From contig JBCDBD010000002.1 of the NCBI GenBank assembly GCA_039184335.1, positions 1 through 64,000 of the forward strand: a DNA stretch of 64,000 nucleotides, written 5' to 3'. The notes under the pieces are model-generated. The model ran no database searches and had not been told where the DNA came from. It saw nothing but the letters and a program-made list of their open reading frames with translations. Every line of letters starts with the position of its first letter. Position 1 is the first letter of the stretch. The stretch comes from JBCDBD01 sp039184335. Its GTDB lineage: Bacteria > Bacteroidota > Bacteroidia > Flavobacteriales > Flavobacteriaceae. The position numbers were made by a program, and so were the translations under genes. Below are positions 1 through 9,340 of this stretch, piece after piece.

Positions 1-163
1 AGAAAATTTCGGTAATTTTAAGTGAAGAAATCATGAGCAGATTTTTCAGTTAATAGATTAAAATTCAACACTTTAATTTACTGAATATTCTGCTTTTTTC
101 TTGACCGAAAACCAATTTTCTTACATCGAACTCACGTTAAATTAGAATATATTACAATGGCAT

Positions 164-1186
164 TCAAAACAACCCTGTTTGCCCATCACCCTTTAATTTA
201 CCCAAGTGTCGATACGCCAATTCGGTAACTTCACGCCCTCTAGGGGTACGCATAATAAACCCTTGTTGAATCAAAAAAGGCTCATACACCTCTTCTATGG
301 TTTCTGCACTTTCGGATACCGCAGTGGCAAGTGTTGTAATCCCCACTGGACCACCCTTAAACTTATCAATGATCGTAGCAAGAATTTTATTATCCATTTC
401 ATCCAGTCCATGGGCATCAACATTCAGGGCCCTTAATCCAAATCTAGAAATATCAAGATCAATGTTTCCATCGCCTTTGATTTGTGCAAAATCACGTACC
501 CTGCGAAGCAGTGCATTGCAAATTCTTGGTGTGCCCCTGCTTCGGCCCGCAATTTCGATGGCCGCTTCACTGGAAATAGGAACACCTAAAATATGGGCAC
601 TTCGCGCAACAATGGTCGACAATAGTTCAGTATCGTAATATTTTAGCCTACTTTGAATACCAAACCTTGCCCGCATTGGGGCGGTCAATAGACCAGAACG
701 CGTGGTAGCTCCGACCAAGGTAAACGGGCTCAAATTTAGTTGCACTGTTCTTGCGTTGGGTCCTGTTTCAATCATAATATCAATCTTGTAGTCTTCCATT
801 GCAGAATACAGGTATTCTTCCACAATAGGACTCAATCGATGGATTTCATCAATAAAAAGCACATCGCGCTCTTCAAGATTGGTCAACAATCCTGCCAAAT
901 CACCTGGTTTGTCAAGCACGGGACCAGAGGTAATCTTAATCCCCACACCCAATTCATTGGCCAAAATATGGGCCAAGGTCGTTTTTCCAAGGCCAGGTGG
1001 CCCATGAAACAACGTATGGTCGAGTGCCTCACCACGCAGGTTTGCCGCTTGTACAAAGACCCTCAGATTTTCGAGCACTTGGGCCTGACCTGCAAAATCA
1101 TCAAAGGTTATCGGGCGTAACGAACGCTCGATATCAATCTCTTCTTGTGAAAAGTTATCAGATGTAGGATCTAAATTTTCATTCAT
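164..1186 (-). CDS. ruvB: Holliday junction branch migration helicase RuvB
   Basis: RuvB is the hexameric AAA+ motor that, with RuvA, drives branch migration of Holliday junctions in recombinational repair. The 340-residue product has the usual family length. It shows a Walker A motif GPPGLGKTTL near residue 63, a Walker B/DEIH-like motif LFIDEIHRL near residue 110, sensor motif GATTRSG near residue 160, and a C-terminal winged-helix region ending in GREVTELAYRHLG. The start is an ATG ten bases after the stop of the GIN-domain gene, so the two are probably co-transcribed. No ruvA or ruvC lies beside it. The 163 bases downstream to the window edge hold nothing I can recognise. Confidence 0.97.
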   Translation of the reverse strand: MNENLDPTSDNFSQEEIDIERSLRPITFDDFAGQAQVLENLRVFVQAANLRGEALDHTLFHGPPGLGKTTLAHILANELGVGIKITSGPVLDKPGDLAGLLTNLEERDVLFIDEIHRLSPIVEEYLYSAMEDYKIDIMIETGPNARTVQLNLSPFTLVGATTRSGLLTAPMRARFGIQSRLKYYDTELLSTIVARSAHILGVPISSEAAIEIAGRSRGTPRICNALLRRVRDFAQIKGDGNIDLDISRFGLRALNVDAHGLDEMDNKILATIIDKFKGGPVGITTLATAVSESAETIEEVYEPFLIQQGFIMRTPRGREVTELAYRHLGKLKGDGQTGLF

Positions 1187-1196
1187 TTGGTTATTG

Positions 1197-2021
1197 CTAC
1201 TCCTCTTTTTTTATCAGTTGGGAAGCGTCTAAGAACTCTAATACCGAAATGTTTGGATTACCATAAAGGTATGTTTTTGCATTTCCTTTTGAGGTTAATT
1301 CCAAATCGCGATAGGCATAGATATGGGCATTTGTGGATTCTTCCAATTTTAACTCGATGGAAGCAGCCTCCATTGTTTGCCCCTTTAACTTGGTACTGCC
1401 TGTCAAATCAGCTACCAGCAAATCAGTTGTCCCTTCCAAGTCCAAGGAAGCATTACCCCTTAATTCAATTTTCTGCGACCCACTTACAGCATAGACCAAG
1501 GCCTTCACACGGCTTTTTGCACTTATATTCAACGAATCGACATCTAAATTAAAATCACCAGTGCTGCTACCCTCAAGATTCAAATTCATACTATGGGCAC
1601 TAGCTTCAAGATTCAATTCAGCATCACCAAAGACATCTATGAAGAGCTCATCGCTTGAAATAATGGCCTCTGAATCCACACTTCCAGCGTGAATGGTAAT
1701 TGCCCTAAGTTCTGTAAAGTTAACAGCTATATCGAATTCCTTTTTTGAGGTGACCGTATAAAAGGAAGAGATGATCAATGTACTGTCCTGTACATCAAAC
1801 TTTAAAATATCGACCAAATTATCATCGGCCTTCACTTCATAACCTGGCCCAAAAGATTTTTTTAGTACAACGTCAAGATTATCCTTCAATTCAATGGCGT
1901 TAAAGGGTGGCAGTACTTCGCGCACTTCGGTAACCATTCGATTTCCTTTGATCTTTGGTTTGCGTTGCGCCAATAACATCGTACTAAACAGCGACAACAA
2001 ACATATGGTGAGGTGTTTCAC
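1197..2021 (-). CDS. GIN-domain (DUF2807) exported protein
   Basis: This is a predicted exported protein of the head GIN domain family (DUF2807), common in Bacteroidota and of poorly defined, probably envelope-associated function. The start is a GTG, chosen because it gives a complete signal peptide (about residues 1-19, ending LLAQ). The mature part opens with the family-typical segment FNAIELKDNLDVVLKK and continues as short repeating beta strands rich in Asp, Ser and Asn (NLEAS, NLDVDS, DLEGT), consistent with a beta-helix-like fold. It ends ten bases before ruvB and follows the terminator of the respiratory operon, so it probably begins a GIN-ruvB transcript. A link to ruvB function is not implied. 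Confidence 0.85.
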   Translation of the reverse strand: MKHLTICLLSLFSTMLLAQRKPKIKGNRMVTEVREVLPPFNAIELKDNLDVVLKKSFGPGYEVKADDNLVDILKFDVQDSTLIISSFYTVTSKKEFDIAVNFTELRAITIHAGSVDSEAIISSDELFIDVFGDAELNLEASAHSMNLNLEGSSTGDFNLDVDSLNISAKSRVKALVYAVSGSQKIELRGNASLDLEGTTDLLVADLTGSTKLKGQTMEAASIELKLEESTNAHIYAYRDLELTSKGNAKTYLYGNPNISVLEFLDASQLIKKEE

Positions 2022-2097
2022 AAGGGTGTGCTTTTGAAAAGTTAGCTAAAGATATTACAAAAAGTGCGAACGGCTATAGCTACTAAATCGGCAAATA

Positions 2098-2125
2098 AAA
2101 AACCCATCGATATCGATGGGTTTTT
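2098..2125 (-). terminator. Rho-independent terminator of the act-cta operon
   Basis: A perfect 28-base palindrome, core CCCATCGATATCGATGGG, is flanked by A-runs and T-runs. On the minus strand it follows the ctaD stop by 16 bases and is followed by a T-rich stretch, as expected for an intrinsic terminator closing the long respiratory operon. It separates that operon from the GIN-ruvB unit. Confidence 0.9.
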
Positions 2126-2141
2126 CTTTTAGTGAGAGAAC

Positions 2142-3968
2142 TTAATGATTGAGTTCTTCTTCATTTTCTTGAAGTGGAATATTTTGGGGAACAAAATCCT
2201 GCCCCTCTATAATATATTCACCATTTTCATAAGTTTTGCTGTAATCATAGGCCCAACGATGTACATCGGGAATTGCTCCAAGCCAGTTACCGTGAAAGTG
2301 TTCTTGAGGAGTGGTCCATTCCAACGTATTTGAGTTCCAAGGGTTTTGTGGGCCCCTTTTTCCATAGAAAATACTGCTTACAAAATTGTAGACAAACACC
2401 AACTGTACCGCGGCGGCGATCAAGGCAAAAACGGTCATCAAAACTTGAACATCGGTCAATTCATCGAACATTGGGAAAGCTGTGTTTTGGTAGTAGCGAC
2501 GCGGTACACCGGCCATACCCACAAAATGCATAGGAAAAAATATACCATAAGCACAGATTGCCGTTATCCAAAAATGCACATACCCTAAATTTTTATTCAT
2601 CATTCTACCCTGGAACATTTTGGGAAACCAGTGGTATACCCCGGCAAATAATCCGTATAGCGCTGAAATACCCATCACCAAGTGAAAGTGTGCCACTACG
2701 AAATAGGTGTCATGTACATTGATATCCAACGTACTATCCCCTAAGATAATACCTGTCAATCCACCTGTGATAAATGTGGATACCAAGCCTATCGAAAACA
2801 ACATGGCTGGGTTCAATTGAAGGTTTCCTTTCCATAATGTCGTGATATAATTGAACGCCTTTACTGCAGAGGGTATCGCTATCAACAAGGTAGTGAACGT
2901 AAACACCGAGCCTAAGAATGGGTTCATACCTGAAATAAACATGTGGTGCCCCCAAACGATGGTCGACAAAAATGCGATGGCCAAAATGGAAGCGACCATG
3001 GCCCGGTAACCAAAAATCGGTTTTCTAGCATTGGTTGACATTACCTCAGAGGTGATGCCCAAAGCGGGTAAAAGCACGATATAAACCTCGGGGTGCCCCA
3101 AAAACCAGAACAAGTGTTCAAAGAGTACTGGTGAGCCTCCCTGATAATGCAATACTTCACCTTGTATAAATATGTCAGATAAAAAGAAGGAGGTCCCAAA
3201 ACTTCTATCCATGATCAACAACAGTGCTGCAGACAATAATACTGGAAACGAAATGACACCAATAATGGCAGTCACAAAGAATGCCCAAATTGTCAATGGC
3301 AGTCTCGTCATGGTCATTCCCTTGGTTCTCAAATTAAGTACGGTAACGATATAGTTCAATGAACCCAATAACGATGACGCAATAAATATGGCCATAGAGA
3401 CCAACCATAGCGTCATACCAGCTCCTGAGCCCGGTTGCGCCATAGGCAGTGCGCTCAATGGCGGGTATATCGTCCAACCTGCCGCTGCGGGACCTGCCTC
3501 AACAAACAAAGAGATGACCATAATTACGGTTGATATAAAAAACATCCAATAAGACAGCATGTTCAGAAAACCTGAAGCCATGTCCCTTGCGCCAATCTGC
3601 AACGGAATCAAGAGGTTACTGAAAGTACCACTCAAGCCTGCGGTCAATACAAAGAATACCATAATGGTACCATGCATGGTAATCAAGGCCAAATACACAT
3701 CGGCATCCATAACCCCTTCAGGAGCCCATTTTCCGAGCACTGCCTGAAAAATAGAGAATGATTCCCCAGGCCAGGCCAATTGCATACGGAACAATAATGA
3801 CATTGCTATACCTATAAAACCCATCACCAAAACACCGGTAATAAGGTATTGCTTGGCAATCATCTTATGATCTTGGCTAAAGATATATTTGGTTACAAAG
3901 GTCTCTTTATGATGATGCCCATGATCGTGGGCATGGTTGTCTACATGGTCGTTTGCGATTACGGACAT
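2142..3968 (-). CDS. ctaD: Cytochrome c oxidase subunit I (aa3 type)
   Basis: This is the catalytic haem-copper subunit of an aa3-type cytochrome c oxidase, reducing oxygen to water in the inner membrane. The 608-residue product has twelve or so membrane segments and intact ligands: the haem a His in ITMHGTIMVFF, the CuB His and cross-linked Tyr in WFLGHPEVYIVLLP, the CuB His pair in WGHHMF, and the haem a3/haem a His in HDTYFVVAHFHLVMG. The N-terminus carries a short His-rich stretch (about residues 8-20) before the first helix. It is the last gene of the act-cta operon, 42 bases after ctaC. No subunit III or IV follows, so those must be encoded elsewhere. Confidence 0.97.
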   Translation of the reverse strand: MSVIANDHVDNHAHDHGHHHKETFVTKYIFSQDHKMIAKQYLITGVLVMGFIGIAMSLLFRMQLAWPGESFSIFQAVLGKWAPEGVMDADVYLALITMHGTIMVFFVLTAGLSGTFSNLLIPLQIGARDMASGFLNMLSYWMFFISTVIMVISLFVEAGPAAAGWTIYPPLSALPMAQPGSGAGMTLWLVSMAIFIASSLLGSLNYIVTVLNLRTKGMTMTRLPLTIWAFFVTAIIGVISFPVLLSAALLLIMDRSFGTSFFLSDIFIQGEVLHYQGGSPVLFEHLFWFLGHPEVYIVLLPALGITSEVMSTNARKPIFGYRAMVASILAIAFLSTIVWGHHMFISGMNPFLGSVFTFTTLLIAIPSAVKAFNYITTLWKGNLQLNPAMLFSIGLVSTFITGGLTGIILGDSTLDINVHDTYFVVAHFHLVMGISALYGLFAGVYHWFPKMFQGRMMNKNLGYVHFWITAICAYGIFFPMHFVGMAGVPRRYYQNTAFPMFDELTDVQVLMTVFALIAAAVQLVFVYNFVSSIFYGKRGPQNPWNSNTLEWTTPQEHFHGNWLGAIPDVHRWAYDYSKTYENGEYIIEGQDFVPQNIPLQENEEELNH

Positions 3969-4010
3969 AACAAAATTCTTTAATTCTATTTTCTTTTCTA
4001 GCTATTTATT

Positions 4011-5075
4011 TTATTCGATGGGAGCAACCGTTTCTGCAAATGTGACTTGCTCTGCAAGCCACTTATGGTATTCTTCCTCGGTCTCCACGATAATCTTCAT
4101 TTGCATATTATAATGTGACTTACCACATATCTTGTTGCACAACAATACATAATCAAACTCCCAAGGTTCTGAATCAGGCCTCCCTTCAGCAGCCCATTCG
4201 GCTCGAATCGCATTGGTTCTTTTCACCTTATCGACCACATCAGGATTCAATCGTATTTCTTCGGTGGTGATGGTCGGTGTAAACGAAAACTGGGTGATCA
4301 TACCGGGAACACAGTTCATCTGGGCCCTAAAATGGGGCATATAGGCAGAATGTAAGACATCTTGTGACCTCATTTTAAAATTCACTTTACGACCAACCGG
4401 CAGATGCAGTTCTTTCACAATAATGTCGTCAGCTGCATTTGGATCAGACTCATCCAGACCAAGTACATTGGCACGATCGATATCGATCAAACGGACACTA
4501 GCATCTCCCAACACATTGTCTTCGCCCCCATATCTTGCTGTCCAGTTAAACTGTTGGGCATACAACTCTACAATCAATGGATCATCTTCATCATTGACAT
4601 CCATGATATTCGTCCAAGAGTATAGCCCCCAAATGATCAAGCCAGCCAGAACGATTACCGGAATAATGGTCCATATGAATTCCAAACGATCGTTGTCTGC
4701 GAAAAATAGTGCTTTTCTTCCTTTCTCACCACGGTACTTGTATCCAAAATAGTGCAATAGGGCCTGGGTTATGGTCTGTACGATAAAAATGATGACAAAT
4801 GAGGCAAAAAATAAGGTGTCATACTCACCACCATGTGCAGATGAAGCTTCTGGCAATAGCACCTTGGAATATTTGGCAAAACTGAAAATTGTAATCCCAT
4901 AAATAAAGACCAAAAAACCAAACAATAAGTAACCATTGTACTTATTGTCTGAATCATTCGCAACTTCTGAAACGGAACTGGCTGCTTTCAATTGTGACAA
5001 TTCAAAAATCTTGGTCATTTGCCAGATTGCAATTGCCACTAAAACCAAAACAGTTAATATCAATAATGTAGTCAT
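4011..5075 (-). CDS. ctaC: Cytochrome c oxidase subunit II
   Basis: Subunit II carries the dinuclear CuA centre that receives electrons for subunit I. Within 354 residues there are an N-terminal membrane segment, two further hydrophobic helices (about residues 48-68 and 85-110, with another near 130-150), and a periplasmic cupredoxin domain. The CuA ligands look intact: the His of LHSAYMPHF and the CNKICGKSHYNM block (C-x3-C-x3-H-x2-M). No haem c motif is present, so this is not a caa3-type fusion; electrons would come directly from the haems of the neighbouring alternative complex III. It lies 27 bases after actF. Confidence 0.95.
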   Translation of the reverse strand: MTTLLILTVLVLVAIAIWQMTKIFELSQLKAASSVSEVANDSDNKYNGYLLFGFLVFIYGITIFSFAKYSKVLLPEASSAHGGEYDTLFFASFVIIFIVQTITQALLHYFGYKYRGEKGRKALFFADNDRLEFIWTIIPVIVLAGLIIWGLYSWTNIMDVNDEDDPLIVELYAQQFNWTARYGGEDNVLGDASVRLIDIDRANVLGLDESDPNAADDIIVKELHLPVGRKVNFKMRSQDVLHSAYMPHFRAQMNCVPGMITQFSFTPTITTEEIRLNPDVVDKVKRTNAIRAEWAAEGRPDSEPWEFDYVLLCNKICGKSHYNMQMKIIVETEEEYHKWLAEQVTFAETVAPIE

Positions 5076-5102
5076 TGTGTTGCTTTCTTAAGCTTTATAG
5101 TA

Positions 5103-6461
5103 TTAATAGTGAAACTGTCTACTTTCTTCAATGAACGGATTTCGTTTGGGTTGCAGCGGAACCTTGGTCAGGGTATTGAATACCCAGAATATAAACAACC
5201 CTGCAAAGAACAAAATCCCTCCTATTTCTGGAACACCTATATACCACTGGTCTCCAACTGTTGCAGGCATCACCATATTGAAGACATCAAGATAGTGCCC
5301 TAGGAGAATGACAATACCCGTCATGATCACAAACCAATTTACCCTCTTATAATCACTGTTCATCAGCACCAACAAAGGAAAAACAAAATTCATGGCCACC
5401 ATACCAAAAAATGGCAGCTTGTAATCTTCAATTCTGGTCACAAAATATGTTACTTCTTCAGGAATATTCGCGTACCAAATCAACATAAACTGGGCAAACC
5501 AAAGGTAGGTCCAAAAAATACTGATTCCGAACATAAACTTGGCCAAGTCATGAATGTGACTGTTATTGACCTCTTCCAAATACCCTTTTGACTTTAAATA
5601 AACCGTAACCATTGCTATAACGGTGATACCTGAGACAAACATGCTTGCAAACACATACCAGCCGAACAAAGTACTATACCAGTGGGGATCCAAACTCATA
5701 ATCCAATCCCATGACATCATAGACTCTGTGACCAAGTAAAAAACCAGAAAGCCTGCTGACCATCTAAAGTTTTTGACAAAGTTTGAGTTATCGGTAGCAG
5801 CATCCTGGGCCAGTGAAAGTCTTCTAGAATATTCGCGATAGAAAATCCAACCTCCTAAAAACAAGGCAGCCCGTATCAGGAAAAATGTCGAATTTAAGTA
5901 GCCCACTTTTCCTTGTATAATTTCATCATGTGCCACCGTTTCTGCATCCATCCAAACAAACATATGGTTCATATGCAATACAGAGAGTACCAAAATCACA
6001 AATACAATGATACCCCCGGGCACCAAGTAAGAGGTTATTCCTTCCATGATCCTGAAAAGTAAGGGCGACCAGCCTGCTTGAGCTGCTCTCTGAACGGCAT
6101 AAAAGGCTAAAACACCCAAGGAAATCATGAAGAAAAAGAATGCCGCTACATATAGTGCTGCCCAAGGCCTGTTCTGTAGTTGATGTAATAAGTGCTCGTC
6201 ATGGGAGGCATCGTGACCTTCACCATGGTCGGCTGCAGTACCATGTGCAGTATCAGCATGGGTATTCTTTTCGCCATGATGTGAGGCATCATCTCCATGC
6301 CCTCCGCCATGACCATGACCGTCATCGTGGGCAACCGCAACCATTGCCTTAGCTTCTTCCACAGTGCTTGGGGCAGAAATAAAACCGATTGCCATGAACA
6401 CCAGTCCTACTGCCATCGCAATGAAAGATCCTATTTTAAGTTTATTTGAAAATGTGTACAT
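5103..6461 (-). CDS. actF: Alternative complex III membrane subunit ActF
   Basis: ActF is a polytopic quinol:cytochrome c oxidoreductase subunit related to the membrane part of ActC/NrfD. I place the start at the ATG of MYTFSNKLKIGSF (452 residues); an in-frame TTG five codons upstream is less likely. About ten hydrophobic helices follow a first membrane segment and a striking His-rich loop at roughly residues 43-92, containing HGHGGGHGDD and HDASHDEHLLH. The C-terminus ends in a polar tail. It lies 15 bases after the actE stop, inside the act operon. The His-rich loop may bind metal, but that is inference. Confidence 0.93.
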   Translation of the reverse strand: MYTFSNKLKIGSFIAMAVGLVFMAIGFISAPSTVEEAKAMVAVAHDDGHGHGGGHGDDASHHGEKNTHADTAHGTAADHGEGHDASHDEHLLHQLQNRPWAALYVAAFFFFMISLGVLAFYAVQRAAQAGWSPLLFRIMEGITSYLVPGGIIVFVILVLSVLHMNHMFVWMDAETVAHDEIIQGKVGYLNSTFFLIRAALFLGGWIFYREYSRRLSLAQDAATDNSNFVKNFRWSAGFLVFYLVTESMMSWDWIMSLDPHWYSTLFGWYVFASMFVSGITVIAMVTVYLKSKGYLEEVNNSHIHDLAKFMFGISIFWTYLWFAQFMLIWYANIPEEVTYFVTRIEDYKLPFFGMVAMNFVFPLLVLMNSDYKRVNWFVIMTGIVILLGHYLDVFNMVMPATVGDQWYIGVPEIGGILFFAGLFIFWVFNTLTKVPLQPKRNPFIEESRQFHY

Positions 6462-6476
6462 GGTATACTGATCCAA

Positions 6477-7046
6477 TTATTTTGTTAGGTCTTCCTTTAA
6501 CTTCATTACATATTCTGACACTTGCCATAGCTCTTCATCGTTGGCCATCTGCGACGCATAGGATCCCATCGAGTTCAACCCATAGTAAATGGTATGGTAG
6601 GTACTACCTACGGTAATGTTACGTGCGGCATCATCATAACTCGGCACACCCAATATTTTTTCACGTTTTACCAAGGTACCTTGTCCCTTTCCTTTTGCTC
6701 CGTGACATATGGCACAGTAGACGTCATACAGTTCTTTGCCCTTGGCCAGATTGGTTTCCCTTTGAAGGGAATCCAATGGGCTTGGTTCCAACCGAGCCAA
6801 TTCTTTTCCTTCGGGCGTATTTTCATATTTATAGGGCATATATCCTCTAGGAATAGTATTTTCAACAGGAAGCATGGCTTCTGTACCACTGGGAAACAAT
6901 CCGTTGTCTACCTGCTGATAGGTTTCATAACCCACAGGCTCGTACATATTTGGCATATACTGGTAGTTGGGGTTGTTTTTGTCAGCACAAGCTGCAATGG
7001 ACAGCAACAGGACCAAGACAAGACTAATTTTACCTAAATGCTTCAT
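6477..7046 (-). CDS. actE: Alternative complex III monohaem cytochrome c ActE
   Basis: ActE is a monohaem lipoprotein cytochrome c of alternative complex III. The start is placed at the ATG of MKHLGK because it gives a clean lipoprotein signal (lipobox SIAAC, about residues 16-20) and because an AGGAG sequence sits about ten bases upstream on the minus strand; the in-frame ATG nine codons earlier would overlap actD. The 189-residue product has one haem c site, CAICH, near residue 110 and a distal Met candidate in the C-terminal half. It lies four bases after actD. Confidence 0.93.
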   Translation of the reverse strand: MKHLGKISLVLVLLLSIAACADKNNPNYQYMPNMYEPVGYETYQQVDNGLFPSGTEAMLPVENTIPRGYMPYKYENTPEGKELARLEPSPLDSLQRETNLAKGKELYDVYCAICHGAKGKGQGTLVKREKILGVPSYDDAARNITVGSTYHTIYYGLNSMGSYASQMANDEELWQVSEYVMKLKEDLTK

Positions 7047-7050
7047 ATTT

Positions 7051-7578
7051 TTAAGACTCCTTTTCTGTAACACTTACTTCAACAGCACCGGTTTCCCAAA
7101 GTAATGTTGAAAGCTCTTCTTCGTTATCATGTACCCCGATTTCCATTAGAAAATGGTCATCCGTTGTTCTTGTATCTGGATTTTCAGCCTTTTTAAACGG
7201 CCACATTCTACTGCGTAGGTAGAAGGTTATCACCATCAAGTGTGCCGCAAAAAACACTGTCAATTCGAACATAATTGGCACAAAGGCAGGCATATTTTCA
7301 ATATAACTAAAGCTTGGCTTACCCCCAATGTCTTGGGGCCAATCTTGAATCATGATATGGTTCATCATCAAAATAGCCACGGTGAGCCCCAAGCACCCAT
7401 ACATGAAAGAAGTTATCGCGATTCTTGTATCTGCCAATCCCATTGCCTTATCTAAACCATGCACTGGAAAAGGGGTGTATACTTCTTCAATATGGTGATG
7501 TTCGGCCCTAACCTTCTTTACGGCATGCATCAGCACATCATCATCGGTATAGAGTGCCTGTATAACCTTTGAAGCCAT
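7051..7578 (-). CDS. actD: Alternative complex III subunit ActD (DUF3341)
   Basis: ActD is a small membrane subunit of alternative complex III belonging to the DUF3341 family. The 175-residue product has a soluble N-terminal region that includes VEEVYTPFPVHGLDKAMG-type sequence (EVYTPFPVHGLD is visible near residue 33), followed by two transmembrane helices (about residues 55-78 and 100-122) and a polar C-terminus. It starts two bases after the actC stop and ends four bases before actE. It binds no cofactor motif that I can see, in keeping with a structural role in the complex. Confidence 0.92.
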   Translation of the reverse strand: MASKVIQALYTDDDVLMHAVKKVRAEHHHIEEVYTPFPVHGLDKAMGLADTRIAITSFMYGCLGLTVAILMMNHIMIQDWPQDIGGKPSFSYIENMPAFVPIMFELTVFFAAHLMVITFYLRSRMWPFKKAENPDTRTTDDHFLMEIGVHDNEEELSTLLWETGAVEVSVTEKES

Positions 7579-7580
7579 AA

Positions 7581-9308
7581 CTACTTTTTATCGTTTAATT
7601 TTTTTGCTTGCCCTGCCCAATCATCACGTTGTGCCCTTCCGGGGAACGATCCTGTAATGGAATCTAACAAATCATACTCTTTTTCGGTCATCTTACTTAC
7701 TTGTGCAAATGTAAAAATCCCGATTTGATTCAAGGTCTGCTCCATTTGGGGGCCGATACCTTTTACTTTTTTCAAATCATCAGCGGTTTCGTTATCGCCA
7801 TCAAACGTGCCTATGGCACCCAATAGGGAAGAGACCTGTGCCTCATCAACGGCCGCTTTTGCTTCTCTTGGTTCCGCTTTCTGCTTTGCTTCACTTTTTA
7901 TTGTCGGCATTTCATACAAAGGTTTTCCCTGTGCCCGCAAACTTTTATAGCGCTCGCCTGAAGACTTCAAGATTGATTTTACCTCGGCCTGCGCAATTAC
8001 CGGAAATGTTCTGGAATACAATAAAAAGAGCACAAAGAAGAACCCTATGGTCCCGATAAAGATTCCGACATCCACAAAGGTTGGGGAAAACATGGTCCAT
8101 GATGAGGGCAGATAATCCCTATGCAAGGAGGTTACAATAATCACAAAGCGTTCAAACCACATACCAATATTCACCACAATCGAGATAAAGAATGAGAACA
8201 TGATACTGGTACGCAATTTCTTGAACCACATGAACTGGGGAGAGAAGACATTACAGGTCATCATTGACCAGTACGCCCACCAATAAGGCCCTGTAGCACG
8301 GTTCAAGAATGCATACTGTTCATATTCGACCCCAGAATACCATGCAATAAATAGTTCTGTGATGTAAGCACAGCCAACGATAGAGCCCGTAATCATGATC
8401 ACGATGTTCATCAACTCAATATGCTGCACGGTGATATATTGCTCCAGACTACATACTTTACGCATAATGATAAGCAAGGTGTTCACCATGGCAAAGCCTG
8501 AAAAAATGGCCCCTGCCACGAAATAGGGAGGGAAAATGGTGGTATGCCATCCGGGTATGACAGAAGTGGCGAAGTCAAAGGATACAATGGTATGCACAGA
8601 TAGTACGAGGGGCGTGGCAAGCCCTGCCAAAACCAGGGAAACCTCTTCAAAACGTTGCCAGTCTTTGGCCCTGCCGGTCCAACCAAAACTCAATAAGCTG
8701 TAAATCTTTTTTTGGAATGGCTTGATTGCCCTATCGCGAATCATGGCAAAATCGGGCAACAACCCTGTCCACCAGAACACTAGGGAAACCGACAGGTAGG
8801 TCGATATGGCGAATACATCCCAAAGCAAGGGCGAGTTAAAGTTCACCCAGAGTGAACCAAACTGATTGGGTATGGGAACAAACCAATAGGCCAACCAAGG
8901 GCGACCCATGTGAATGATGGGAAAGAGTCCGGCTTGTATCACCGAGAAGATGGTCATGGCTTCCGCGGAACGGTTGATGGCCATTCTCCACTTTTGTCTG
9001 AATAAAAGAAGAACTGCTGAAATCAGGGTTCCAGCGTGACCAATACCGACCCACCACACAAAATTGGTGATGTCCCAAGCCCATCCGACTGTTTTGTTCA
9101 AACCCCAGACACCTATACCTGTAGAAACGGTATAAATGATACAGCCCAATCCCCAAAGAAAGGCCACCAAGGCGATATTGAACACAATCCACCAATGTTT
9201 ATTGGCCTTTCCCTCAACAGGGGCAGCAATATCAACCGTTACGTCGTGGTAACCTTTGTCTCCAACTACTAAGGGTTTTCGTATTGGTGCTTCGTAATGC
9301 GACGCCAT
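7581..9308 (-). CDS. actC: Alternative complex III quinol-binding subunit ActC with C-terminal HhH tail
   Basis: ActC is the NrfD-type polytopic subunit (Pfam family NrfD/PsrC) thought to bind menaquinol in alternative complex III. The body has about ten membrane helices with family features such as WVGIGHAGTLISAVLLLF and FPIIHMGRPWLAYW. The membrane part ends near residue 440. It is followed by a charged linker (about residues 445-509) and then a 66-residue soluble domain starting DDLKKVKGIGPQMEQTL. GIGP is the signature of a helix-hairpin-helix element of the kind found in DNA-binding or protein-protein modules. The tail is unexpected on a respiratory membrane subunit; see findings. The gene sits 32 bases after actB. 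Confidence 0.94.
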   Translation of the reverse strand: MASHYEAPIRKPLVVGDKGYHDVTVDIAAPVEGKANKHWWIVFNIALVAFLWGLGCIIYTVSTGIGVWGLNKTVGWAWDITNFVWWVGIGHAGTLISAVLLLFRQKWRMAINRSAEAMTIFSVIQAGLFPIIHMGRPWLAYWFVPIPNQFGSLWVNFNSPLLWDVFAISTYLSVSLVFWWTGLLPDFAMIRDRAIKPFQKKIYSLLSFGWTGRAKDWQRFEEVSLVLAGLATPLVLSVHTIVSFDFATSVIPGWHTTIFPPYFVAGAIFSGFAMVNTLLIIMRKVCSLEQYITVQHIELMNIVIMITGSIVGCAYITELFIAWYSGVEYEQYAFLNRATGPYWWAYWSMMTCNVFSPQFMWFKKLRTSIMFSFFISIVVNIGMWFERFVIIVTSLHRDYLPSSWTMFSPTFVDVGIFIGTIGFFFVLFLLYSRTFPVIAQAEVKSILKSSGERYKSLRAQGKPLYEMPTIKSEAKQKAEPREAKAAVDEAQVSSLLGAIGTFDGDNETADDLKKVKGIGPQMEQTLNQIGIFTFAQVSKMTEKEYDLLDSITGSFPGRAQRDDWAGQAKKLNDKK

Positions 9309-9340
9309 AATCTATGTACTAATTACTTGCTTATTATTAT

